NCBI GenBank assembly: GCA_025201365.1
Contig: JAIXMF010000007.1
Span: 682,001-746,000 of the forward strand
DNA from: Syncephalis plumigaleata
Lineage: Eukaryota; Zoopagomycota; Zoopagomycetes; Zoopagales; Piptocephalidaceae
Direction: 5' to 3'
Length of the DNA stretch: 64,000 nucleotides
Of the stretch, positions 39,198 to 48,988 are shown piece by piece (the first letter of the stretch is position 1; each line of letters opens with the position of its first letter). The translations under genes and the position numbers were made by a program. A model generated the notes under the pieces. That model was not told the DNA's origin, did no database searches, and was given only the letters and a program-made list of their open reading frames with translations.

Positions 39198-39398
39198 TCG
39201 CAGCGTAATAAGTATAAGCTAATAACCTCTCACGGCAATTAACTATTGCCAATTGCGGTTGCTACTATCATTACTACATTATAATTTTGTTCAAATATTT
39301 TATTATAAATAAAGAAAGCCTCCGCCATAACAGCGGGAAGGGCATCATTCATACTCTAATCCTTATTGTCTAAGTAGCAGTAGCTTCCACTTGTTACA
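39166..39398 (+). repeat. 3' LTR of element B
   Basis: 233 bases, identical by eye to the 5' LTR; the poly(A) signal AATAAA lies within it. Followed by the CTCGA duplicate. Confidence 0.95.
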
Positions 39399-39403
39399 CT
39401 CGA

Positions 39404-41613
39404 TCTACCTCCTTCAACCGATCCTTGAAATGCTGTATCTCCTCCAGGGATAGATTCCCGTCACCTATCTTTAATTCGTCGATCCTTTCCTCGGTCAATC
39501 GTATGTTGTCCTTCGTTACATTGATCGGACTTCGCTCCTCGGTTTCGGCACTCGGCACCGGTACAGACACTGGCAACTTCTTCTTACCCACTGGCTTGTA
39601 CTTTGCCGCATTCACCTGTCTCAACGTCACCGCTCCCATGACTTCTTCACTATTGTCCACAGCAAGGTTTACCATGCCCAGCTTGTTCACCATGCCTGAC
39701 AAATTGACTCTAGCATTTGTCGTCCGTATCCTCGCCGTTGGCGCCGCCACAAACTTCACAACCTGACCACCATCGCGAAGATATACCCATGAACGATCTT
39801 GTTCACGTCTCACTTCCCATTCCGCCAACTCCAACCACGGTATACCCACTAGCGCGTCGAATGGTATGTCGTCGATGACCAAAGCGTTGGCATTATGAGT
39901 TACGCTGCCAACCGTGATAGGTACACCTCGGCACAATCCTCTTGCCTTCTTGGTGTCTCCTGTAGCACTGGACATACCCCATTCTCCTGTACTCTCCAAC
40001 GGCCGATTCACCACCCTGTCGTAGAGCCTCCCGGAGATAATCGACATTTCTGCTCCAGGGTCAACAAGGATTTCCACCGTCGCGTGCTCGATCTTTCCCG
40101 ACACTTTCGGTGTAGGCCTTGCCACTATGTCCTCACTATTCACAGAAGTTCCATCCTCACGCATAACCACCCGATTCACCATAGGGTCTATGGGCATCTT
40201 TTTTCGGCTCACGATCTGGTTGACTCGCTTCCTCGCCGTCTCCGACATTCCCATAAATTCTTTCATCGTTAGTTCGACACGAGTCTCCGACAGAACCTTC
40301 TCGATTACTTGATCTTGATCGACCTCTTCTTGTATGGGAGCACGGTACCTGAAAGTAGGGGGCTGTCGTTCCTTCTTCTCAGTCATCGTACCGGCATTCT
40401 TCTTCTCCGCGATTACTACAGTGTCGTCTGCCGATTCTTCCGTGATAACTCCTCGCGATTCCGCTCGAGTGCCCACACGAGCTCTCTTCTGATTCACCTC
40501 ACCATAAATTATAGGTTGAAAATCCGCGGTGAGTTCTATCGGTTCCTCGGCTGGCTGAGCTTCAGTGTCTTCCCATACGACCTCGTACTCAGGCTGCGGT
40601 GCTTCCCCTCGAAATGTAATCAGATTTACTTGATTCCTCGTGGGAGCTATCTCCTCCACCAACTTCTTCATTCCGCCGTTTCCCGTGTTCAACGGCACCA
40701 ACTGTCCGTTCGGATATGTCACCTTCCCAGCGGCGGTCTTGACCAGCCCTTTCCCGATATCTTCGGTAAGTCGATCACATCTAGCCTTCATATGGTCGGT
40801 AGAATCGCAATACAAACATCTCGCAACCCTGGCTGTCGTTCGCACGCGTTCGTCGGTCCGGTTCTCCACTAACGAAGCCAATCGTGTGATCATAGAGTAC
40901 AGATCTTGATACCCCGTTGGACCTTCTTCCTTAGACACAGTTGGGGCTTTCTTCACTTCGACGTTCCCATCTTCCATCAACTCGGACAATGACGTTCCGA
41001 CTTTCTTCTCTCGATACCAAATCTTCTCTAGCTCGTCTATCAAAGGTAGTAGCGATAGATTGTTGCTATCCAAAGCCACAAGCACCTGGCGTTTCAGATT
41101 TGTGCTCAGCATTCCAAACAACCTTTCCGCCTTCATGGTCGTTGTCATAGCTCCTACACAGCTGGCCATGATCTGGAATTTCTCAAGGTAAGCTGGCAAA
41201 TTCTTGTAGTCGATTCCCTTGCTGAGGAAATCCTCGAACATGCCTTCAGGCGTTGTTGTGCTGGCGTTTGTCTTGTATACTCTTGTAAGTGCTTCCTTGA
41301 CATCGGTCCACCTCCCATCCTGTGCAGCAGGGTAGTGTATAATAAAGTTTTGAATTTCCTCGTCCACGTAACTGTTTAGGCAGCGAATCCTCATGCTAGC
41401 GTCCCATCCTAGTTTGTCGGCGTAGCTGTCGTACTGCGATAAAAACTCGTGTATGTTTCCTCCTTCAAACCTCTTGGGTTGAGTATACGCTCCAGAACCG
41501 TATGAGCCACTCCCCGCATTGGGCTCCATTTGAGGTACGGGTTGGTTGACTCGTGTCATGGGGAGTGGAGTCTCTCCGGTCCCGGATGTATTATTCTGGG
41601 TAGTGCTCGACAT
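39404..41613 (-). CDS. Element A gag and protease part
   Basis: First Met at 41613 lies inside the 5' LTR (MSSTTQNNTSGTGETPLPMT); another Met at 41529 lies just after the LTR (MEPNAGSGSYGSGAYTQ). The capsid-like region has FEGGNIHEFLSQYDSYADKL and LTRVYKTNASTTTPEGMF. One CCHC knuckle is CLYCDSTDHMKARC. A retropepsin-like VEILVDPGAEMSIISGRL lies further on, with IPFDALVGIPWLELAEWEV after it. The left limit is the insertion of element B. Confidence 0.88.
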
Positions 41614-41840
41614 AGCTTCGCTCACGTATAGTATCTCGCTGTTGAACTCTCAACAACCTCTTGCACTCGCAATAACACTAGACAATAAAACGATATGATA
41701 ACTCGAACGATGATTCTTTTATTCATAATAATGTGTACTGGTATTTATACTAAAGCCTAAGTAGCGGAGCGCTACAAGCTTATCAACTTTTACCCAGGTA
41801 TTTATCTATATTCCAACGGCGACCGGGTTATAGTCCCACA
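41531..41840 (-). repeat. 5' LTR of element A
   Basis: 310 bases, identical by eye to 25535-25844. Confidence 0.92.
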
Positions 41841-43320
41841 TATGATAGTAAATTCGAATTTTGATTCTTTTCTAATAAACCTGTTAACATTTTATTTATT
41901 GTCATTAATGATTTACTAATCCATTTCTAAGTATCTATTTCATTGTTACTTCCCTTCCCTTTACTTCTTTATCAATGCTCTTTTCTTTGTGTCAACTACA
42001 TCCCACTTGTCAGTAAATCACACGCGCGTACTTCCTCTCACCTATATGCCAGTTATTCCTTTTCCTTCTATTTACTTTCTCAGTAATACGTGTCTTCTTC
42101 GTGTCATTGTATTCCTCTATTCCTTGTTTATTGCTTCCTGCTATTCTTTTGTTTACCACTAATCTCAACTCGTTTATGTGCTTATTTGTCTTTAGTATCC
42201 TAGCACCTTTGTTTATTGCTTGTTCTACTCATTAGCATACACTGCCCTGTGTTGTATGCGTAATGTTACTTATGTGTCTGCTATTCTCGCTGCTACACGT
42301 CATCTCCACCTTGTCTTTTTCCCACTATTCGTTCATATATCACTCCACTCTACCATAATAATATCTACACGCGGTTACTCCACTACAAGCACACGTCGTT
42401 TCTGCAAGTTGTTCGAGTATGCGTGTCTTTGTACCGAGTACTTATTACTTTATTACTTGTTCATTCGCTTTCATTATTAACAATATATCACTTGTCGTTA
42501 GTCTATTCCTTGGTCTTGTTCCATTCTATTCTCGACTACTGGTAACGTACAACCTGCTAAGCGTGCTGATCATTTATTCATTCGCGGTATTGTTATTCCT
42601 CGCTATACTGATAGCGCTGCTTCTTGTCTATACAGTAGCGTGTTTATTTACCTTAATTGTCGCTGATTGGCATAATAATGCAATGCAAATAACTAAACTT
42701 GCATGCTATATGCAATCTTCTCTTCTTCTCTTCTTCTCTTCTGCTTCTTCTGCTCATTTTCTACTGTTTCTCTTGCTCTCACACGTCACTTGTACGTCTA
42801 ATAAATTGCCATGGATCACACCTGTCCATTTTGTTTATCGCTTTCTTTGGTCACATACATGTAGACATTATCGTAGTGTTATCAGGTGTAAGCGTATATG
42901 TATGATCCTTTGTCATATACGTGCTAACAATCCATTAATTGGAATGATTGGTATACTGCTCGTTCTTGATTGTACTATATTGCCAGCAAACAGCGAAGGC
43001 TCATTTTAGTTTGATCATTCTATTTTATTGCTGTATTATTGCTGTATTATACACTTGTCTTGACCGTAGGCGACTTCGCGGCATGGACCTATGTTTGTAT
43101 GAGAGTGTGTTAACGTACCAATACTGTCTTTATTGTTATATTTCAATGATCATTGAATGTACGATTAATTAAGCATCGTTATTATTACTATAGCACATCG
43201 AGACGTAGAGTTCGATAACAACTCGATATGCAGCCTATGATCATGGAGTATGCGAGTATTCGTAATGTGGATCCGATTTATTTGATATGGTATAGTTGAC
43301 ACTGTAAACTATCATTGAAG
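41841..43320 (-). repeat. Outer piece of the right arm of the long inverted repeat
   Basis: Reverse complement of 22674-24153, same length (1480), almost no differences seen. It ends ..ctatcattgaag at 43320; beyond that the match to the left flank is lost. No duplicated target site is visible at the outer ends (left flank ..ccaaatg, right flank ttactaag..). Confidence 0.92.
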
Positions 43321-43704
43321 TTACTAAGTAGTTACTACTTTAATAAACGCAGGAGTAGTAAGGGCCGAAAGGGCTCATTAGGGACTTAAGTAAGGAGTGA
43401 CTAGGGAGCTCGACGCAGGGAGGTATTTTTCATACGCACAGACGATTACGGCATTTCAACAACAACAACAACAACAACAACAATAACAATACAACTCCTT
43501 CGCTAAATAAGAAGTCAACTGTTAAATGGCAACGTTTACACACATATTTTAATCTCATCTTCTAATCACCATTATTAGCTAATACGCATGATTCATTTAT
43601 TTTTGTTTACTCAATAAACAGCCTTTATTCCTCTCATATCTACCTTCTTATCATGTCTTCTAAGGTAATGCGGTGAAGAAACAGCGTATATATTTACTTA
43701 CAGG
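43321..43704. other. Stretch between the inverted repeat and the broken coiled-coil gene
   Basis: Contains a (CAA)n run near 43459-43482 and, at 43648-43703, a possible short first exon ATGTCTTCTAAG with a GT donor and CAG acceptor for the following broken gene. A GC-rich piece at 43350-43425 (with gggccgaaagggctc) stands out from the AT-rich surroundings; I cannot assign it. Confidence 0.4.
43459..43482 (+). repeat. (CAA)n microsatellite
   Basis: Eight or so CAA units. Confidence 0.85.
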
Positions 43705-44724
43705 ATGAACAAGTAGATAGGGCCGCAATATACGTATGAATTGCTTATTCTGAAGGGAATTCAAGCTACGAAGCAAGAAGTAACGAATGAGTTAAACTCA
43801 AAGGAAGAACAATTGATGGATGAAACAATAATTAATATGATGCTACAGCTGTTCGAAGAGAATGTTTAATTAAGAAATGAGCTGCTTGCGTTGAGATACG
43901 ACTTGCTCGGATCGAAAGACGAGCAGATTAAATCGATGAAAGTCATTTGTGAATTGAGTTGTGAAAATGTTCAGCTAAAGGAGCAACTTGTCATGACTAA
44001 GGAAACAATCAAGGAGCAGTCTACTCGTATAGACCAATTAGAAGAGGAGAAGAGTCAACAACAGCAGGAAATGAATAGCATTAAGCTTAGTACGCAGCAG
44101 CAACAACTGGATAATGCTACTAAACAGAATGATGTTAATTACATCAATAAGCAACTACATCAAACAAAGGAAGAACTCAAAGAAGCACAAAAAAGACATG
44201 CTAAAGCAGAAGAGGAGCTCATACAGAAACAGCTAGAATTAGATAATCGTGCGAAGGAATTGGAACAACAAAAAGAAGAATTGGCTAAGCGTACAGAAGA
44301 AGTGGAGCAACGGGAAAAGGGATTAGTTAAGCGTACAAAGGAAGTAGAACAATAAAGGAAAGAGCTGGACAATAAGAAGAAGGAATTGGATACACGAGAA
44401 GTGCATTAGGATGAAAAGCACAAGGAGGAAGCTACTAAGCTAAACACTCGTATTACTGAATACATAACGAAACAAAAGAAATACAATACAATTATTGATA
44501 CTCTATCATATGCATTATTAAGTTATGGCGAATATGCAGATTATGCAGCAAAAGAGTCGAGTAGAAATGCCATTGTATTTACTTATTGTAAATGGACAGC
44601 CATGCGTCAACACCTTGGTGTAAATTATACATATCTTTGTAGATATTTACGTGACTACTTGGCGAATAATGTATCTAAAGAGAAAAAACCACTAGATACT
44701 ATAGTTGTTTACAAGAATAATTAA
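43705..44724 (+). pseudogene. Broken coiled-coil protein gene, unrecognised family
   Basis: One frame runs about 340 codons with no visible shift, giving TYELLILKGIQATKQEVTNE, a long Glu/Lys/Gln heptad region (about codons 40-245, e.g. KELEQQKEELAKRTEEVEQR) and a globular-looking end (NTIIDTLSYALLSYGEYADY, KWTAMRQHLGVNYTYLCRYL, DTIVVYKNN). In-frame stops lie at 43714 (TAG), 43867 (TAA), 44353 (TAA) and 44407 (TAG). Each is one C-to-T change from CAA or CAG, and the last three fall where heptads favour Gln. A better 5' start may be the spliced ATGTCTTCTAAG exon near 43652, but its phase leads into another frame, so a shift near the 5' end is also likely. Host genes here use TAA and TAG as true stops, so I call it a pseudogene rather than recoding. 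Confidence 0.6.
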
Positions 44725-45659
44725 AGCTCGCTATTAATTAACAAGACGATTGTTTGATATTACGCTTACGCGCACAATTGCCGAGATATTTTCCACTTTT
44801 ACTATTCATTCATTTCTCAATGTAAACATAATCAGTCTTATTAACATTTTATTGATACTTATGAATGAAGATGACCATACATCTTGCTCTAACTGGCACT
44901 AGCTCCTTCAATATACTTCTAATAAATGTTTAATACAACTGCTTAGTTGCCATGTTTATAAATATAGACTACATGAAATTGTGGTTTCATCGTTACACTA
45001 TATATATACACCGTAACATACAGGGTTTACGATATATCCGTGTTTCAAGTCGTATCCAATCGTGTTTATTATTAGTAGTAAATGAGTAATACAAGGATGT
45101 AACCATTTGAATGAATATTTGTCTATCATCATCGTCATCATTGTCATCACCATCCTTACTGCTAAACTTCTAGGAAAAGACACATCATTTCCATGCTATC
45201 AGGAGGAAGAACGATGCTGCTGCGAATGAATATTAAAGGGGAGCGAGAAGGGAACCACATCAAACTTGTATCCCAACGTTGCCCCGGTCGAAACTGGTTT
45301 TATGCGACAATGTTAGTGCCATTGCTGTGGCGTGTACGTGTGCAATAACGGTGTTTTTCCGTTAGTAAATAATAGTCACTGCCATCCTAGTAGTGGTACT
45401 ATTGGCCTAGACGAAAAGCATGCCGCATGACTTTGTTTAGTTTAAATAGCGAAGCAGCGCCCTTTTCTTTCCTTGATTTAAATCGATAGCACATTCATTC
45501 ATTTGCAACTCTTTCTATTTACCTTCATCTTTCTTTCTTTCTATCTATTTTTGTTCAGTTTTCTGTTTAGGTTACAAAGCATCAATATCCCATTCTATCA
45601 TCTCCTATCGTATCATTGTCGTTTCCCATTACTTTCTAATTAATAATTCACAATTCGAT
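44725..45659. other. Intergenic region upstream of the apyrase gene
   Basis: No gene seen. The last 200 bases are pyrimidine-rich (TTTCTTTC runs around 45520-45560) and a TTTAAATAG motif lies near 45441; this looks like the apyrase promoter and leader. Confidence 0.5.
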
Positions 45660-47084
45660 ATGGCACCATTGATTGGCACCATTAAAATTGCCATCATGGC
45701 AGGTTTATTCCTCATGGCAGGTCAATTCCTATTCAATCCGGTAGCATCGACACCGCTACCCGATTTACCTACTGGCGATAACAGTCTCGCTAGCAACCTC
45801 GCCAACAATAACAACAACAACAACAAGAATAAAAACAAGCATAATCAACCGCAAAAAACTGATAGTACTTCCTACGGTCTTATAATCGATGCCGGCAGTA
45901 GTGGTAGTAGACTGTTGGCATTCCACTGGGAAACGATTAGGCCTAGAGAGGGCAATATCACCGTATTACCTTTGATGGACGAGAAGGGCAAGCAGTATAA
46001 GGAAAAGGTTAGACCAGGCCTATCTGCGCAAACGCCCGAGAGTGTCGCGGAACACCTTGCACCGCTCATTAATAAAGCGAAAGAAATTATTCCAAAGGAG
46101 AAGCACGAATCAACGACGATTTTCCTTAAAGCCACCGCTGGCATGCGACTAGTACCGATGGCGGAGCGTAAGCGGCTAATAGATGCGGTGTCCGCGTATT
46201 TCAGCGATAAAACTCGAGTGCCGTTCAGTTTCGATTCGGCCAATAATGCGCAAGTCATCCCCGGAGAGGATGAAGGTGCATTCGGTTGGATCAGTGTGAA
46301 TACACTATTGGGCAATCTGAAGAGTAGTGATGTGCGAAACACGGTCGCTGCCCTTGATCTAGGTGGTGCATCCACGCAAATCACCTTTAGGCCAACGACC
46401 ACACCATTGGAGAACTCGTATAACATTTGGCTTAATAGTCGCAAATATGACCTATACACGCACTCCTACCTACGTCTTGGTGTCAATGAGGCGCGTTCCC
46501 GATATATCGCAGCGCTTATGGCTAAGCGTGGTGGCAATAATGGCAACGCCATGAATGATCCGTGTATGTACCGTGATCTAACTCAGGATTATCCATTGCA
46601 CGGCGGCAACACGGTGAAGCTAGTGGGTCAGGGTCAGTTTGACGCGTGTTACCAAGCGGTTAAGAGCACGCTACTTGGTCGTAACACCTTCTGTGCCACT
46701 GAACCATGCGCTATTAATGGTGTGCACCAACCTGATATACCAGAAGGCATGCCAATCTACGCTACCAGTAATTATAACGATGTGGCAGTAGTAGTAAACT
46801 GCACGGGTAAATCATCGCCGGGATGCATTTACAAGTCGGCCAAACAACAGTGCGACAATCTAAAGGCATCCGAAGTGAAGGGTCCATTCTCTGGCAATGT
46901 CACGCCGGAGAATAGTTGTTTTGCGGCTGCACTAGTAGTGGCACTTACCGTGGACGCCTATCGTATTCCAATGGATCGAGAAGTATACTTTACGGATGAA
47001 TTGCCAGCTGGCCACCTAGACTGGGCCTTTGGTGCCATGATTAATTCTGTTAATACGATGAAGATTATGATTGATAGTAAATAA
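45660..47084 (+). CDS. GDA1/CD39-family nucleoside di/triphosphatase (apyrase), intronless
   Basis: 474 residues in a single exon. The N-terminus (IGTIKIAIMAGLFLMAGQFL) is a signal peptide or signal anchor; an Asn/Lys-rich linker follows. The five apyrase conserved regions are present: LIIDAGSSGSRLLAFHW (ACR1), FLKATAGMRLVP (ACR2), GEDEGAFGWISVN (ACR3), ALDLGGASTQITF (ACR4) and HLDWAFGAMINSVN (ACR5). YDLYTHSYLRLG and the C-rich second lobe (CATEPCAINGV) favour the CD39 ecto-apyrase side over Golgi GDPases. There is no C-terminal membrane segment, so the enzyme is either anchored at its N-terminus or secreted. It hydrolyses NTP/NDP to NMP in the Golgi lumen or outside the cell. Lack of introns is unusual for this window. 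Confidence 0.93.
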   Translation: MAPLIGTIKIAIMAGLFLMAGQFLFNPVASTPLPDLPTGDNSLASNLANNNNNNNKNKNKHNQPQKTDSTSYGLIIDAGSSGSRLLAFHWETIRPREGNITVLPLMDEKGKQYKEKVRPGLSAQTPESVAEHLAPLINKAKEIIPKEKHESTTIFLKATAGMRLVPMAERKRLIDAVSAYFSDKTRVPFSFDSANNAQVIPGEDEGAFGWISVNTLLGNLKSSDVRNTVAALDLGGASTQITFRPTTTPLENSYNIWLNSRKYDLYTHSYLRLGVNEARSRYIAALMAKRGGNNGNAMNDPCMYRDLTQDYPLHGGNTVKLVGQGQFDACYQAVKSTLLGRNTFCATEPCAINGVHQPDIPEGMPIYATSNYNDVAVVVNCTGKSSPGCIYKSAKQQCDNLKASEVKGPFSGNVTPENSCFAAALVVALTVDAYRIPMDREVYFTDELPAGHLDWAFGAMINSVNTMKIMIDSK

Positions 47085-47249
47085 GCTGACTATGCTACCT
47101 GTCTGCTTATTTGTTTTTTGTTTGCTTGTTTGCTTGTCTATTTTCCAGCAATAAATTGAGTTGTTTCAGGAATAATTACTCGATACAGTGACAATAATAA
47201 TAATAATGTGTATATACGATTTATTTATTCATTATAGACGTCCGCTATC

Positions 47250-48636
47250 CTACCAGTCGTTAACTTGACATGCATTCACCGTACGACCATGTTTACTGCA
47301 TCTTCCGCCTTTATCCAAGGAGAAATACCAATTGTGCTTGGTGCACACAAGCTCCTCACCCATAACGGCGCCCTATGTTGCATGTTATATATTGATTGAT
47401 TAGCTAAACCGTTATAGCAACAATACTAATGCTACTTACCTTTACTGCCATGTCAACATGCTTATGTGGACAATATCGATCAGTTTCATAGATTCGACCG
47501 GATGAAGTGCTAACACGAATACGCTGCCCGTTAATTGCTTTAATAGTAGGAAATACGGGTTTGTCCGTTTGTATGTTGTATTGAAGTGCAAGCTCTTTCT
47601 GTTTCCCTTCTTCATTGTCACTTTCTGATGATGAGGAAGAGGAGGAAGAGGAGGAAGATGAAGATGAAGACAATGATAAGATTGCTTTCTTCTTTTTGTT
47701 ATATTTGGCTGCCTCTTTATCAGCGACGTTGTCATCACCAGTGTCCTTCTCTACCGCTAGTCCATCCTCAGCTGATGATTCTATCGTCGATGATGTATCA
47801 ATACTCGATGCTAGTACCTTTAGTTGTTTTTTCAGTATGGCACGTTCTATTGATTAACAAGAGAAATAATGCATTAATTCATATTCTATCCTAACATTAC
47901 TATATTACTATGGCATACCTTTCTTCATTGCCTTCATCTGCTTCTTAATCTTTTTGGTAAACTTTTTCATCTTAATGGCATTTGACTTTTCCATGTTCAT
48001 TATCACTGGAAGACTTTGCTCCAGAGACATATCTGATGGCTGTGGTTGTTGCTGTTGCTGTTTCCCAACATTAATGGATGCTTTCAATAAATCCTTGACC
48101 AATGGCAGTAATGGAATGCTCTATTAATCCATTGATAGCATTGAATGATTACTACGTTATAGATATGTATATGTGCATATGTAATCGTTATCACTTACAT
48201 TCCAACTATCCGTTGATAACATTCGTAGTTCCTCAACCGTATACAATCGATTATGTTCGATGATCGCCAAATCATTAGCTATTTGTTCACGCGACCAATA
48301 ATGCTCTTGACCAATTTGTTCGAGTAGATTAGAGACACGCTATATCGATGATACGATTGTCACAGTTTAATTATCAATCCTATTCACAAATAGTGGATGT
48401 TTACTTACCATAGTATTTGGTAATGGTACTATATCGTCTATTTATGTTGTTGTTGATATCATATCAATTAATAAGTAGGATAGCTAGTTCATAACTATTA
48501 CATTACCAACTACCGTATTGACTGAAGTTGGCGTCATTGACGTGCCACTAGAATCACGTACGTTGAGATAGCTTTCTAGTAGTGACGCTGCACCGCCACC
48601 ACCACTACCGTAATACTTTTTCTTATGTTTGCCCAT
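47250..48636 (-). CDS. SAM-like plus Rieske-domain protein
   Basis: About six exons on the minus strand, starting MGKHKKKYYGSGGGGAASLL. An early helical block (RVSNLLEQIGQEHYWSREQI, VEELRMLSTDSWNSIPLLPL) resembles a SAM-type fold. A Lys-rich helix (KKFTKKIKKQMKAMKK) and a long Ser run (DNA repeats at about 47620-47670) follow. The C-terminus has RIYETDRYCPHKHVDMAVKG and ELVCTKHNWYFSLDKGGRC: C-x-H and C-x2-H pairs about 17 residues apart, as in Rieske [2Fe-2S] domains, ending NACQVNDW. Rieske domains carry electrons or serve as oxygenase partners; no oxygenase domain is seen. The domain order is not one I know and the function is open. Confidence 0.7.
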
Positions 48637-48988
48637 AATAATAATACGCCTAATCACTTGGTACCTGTGCTAGTACTAGTAGTAACAATGATAAACAAGC
48701 AAAAGACAAGCAAATAGAATGAAGAGGAAAATAGCAAGATGTGACCGTTTCAATTTATGACAGGGATATGAGGTAACGAACAAGATAGCAAGTAGAAATG
48801 ACAATATAGACCTGCCAATCCACTTGAACCAATACACTGTGTGAATATGCACGTTTGCTTCTTTTATTACTATGAGCACATTGAAATGTGAGTGGAATAA
48901 CAATAGTAGAGCGGAGTGATCAACTAAACATCGTTCTCTCTCTAGTTTATTTTAGTTATACAACGCTTACTTTTCTTTATTCGTCATC
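48637..48988. other. Divergent promoter region
   Basis: Between the divergent Rieske and Mid1-like genes. Holds the TCTCTCTCTAG tract near 48935. No gene seen; a 75-codon minus-strand frame is Phe/Ile/Val rich and looks random. Confidence 0.5.

Larger units (their letters stand above)
28690..39398 (+). mobile_element. Element B: chromodomain Ty3/Gypsy retrotransposon with a dUTPase, holding element C
   Basis: LTRs of 233 bases (28690-28922 and 39166-39398) look identical by eye, start TGCAACAAG and end TTGTTACA. The 5-base target duplication is CTCGA (28685-28689 and 39399-39403). A primer-binding-like TGGTAGCAACGG lies at 28924, and a purine tract (aagggggaagg) precedes the 3' LTR. The order is gag, protease, dUTPase, reverse transcriptase, RNase H, integrase, chromodomain. 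The only break I see is the insertion of element C. Young. Confidence 0.95.
25535..41840 (-). mobile_element. Element A: Ty3/Gypsy-type LTR retrotransposon without chromodomain, holding elements B and C
   Basis: Two LTRs of 310 bases (41531-41840 as 5', 25535-25844 as 3') look identical by eye. They begin TGTGGGACTATAACC and end GTACCTCA. A primer-binding-like TGGAGCCCAATGCGGGG follows the 5' LTR. The flanks share TATG (25531-25534 and 41841-41844), extendable to ATATG if one end base is reassigned. The coding parts are gag-protease to the right of B and reverse transcriptase, RNase H and integrase to its left. The element is split by the insertion of B; apart from that it looks whole. Identical LTRs mean a young copy. 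Confidence 0.93.

Noticed and set aside
42419-43009. 196-codon multi-helix frame as a real gene
   Set aside because: It lies on a T/C-rich strand where hydrophobic frames arise by chance, has no known motif, and its exact repetition follows from the arm identity.
22666-43328. Target-site duplication at the outer tips of the inverted repeat
   Set aside because: The flanks (..ccaaatg and ttactaag..) share nothing, and copy 2 of the repeat extends 375 bases further left than the right arm does.
43705-44724. Ciliate-type code with TAA/TAG as Gln
   Set aside because: Neighbouring conserved genes (pyrophosphatase, RPS23, importin, VPS52, kinesin) end on TAA or TAG exactly where their families end.
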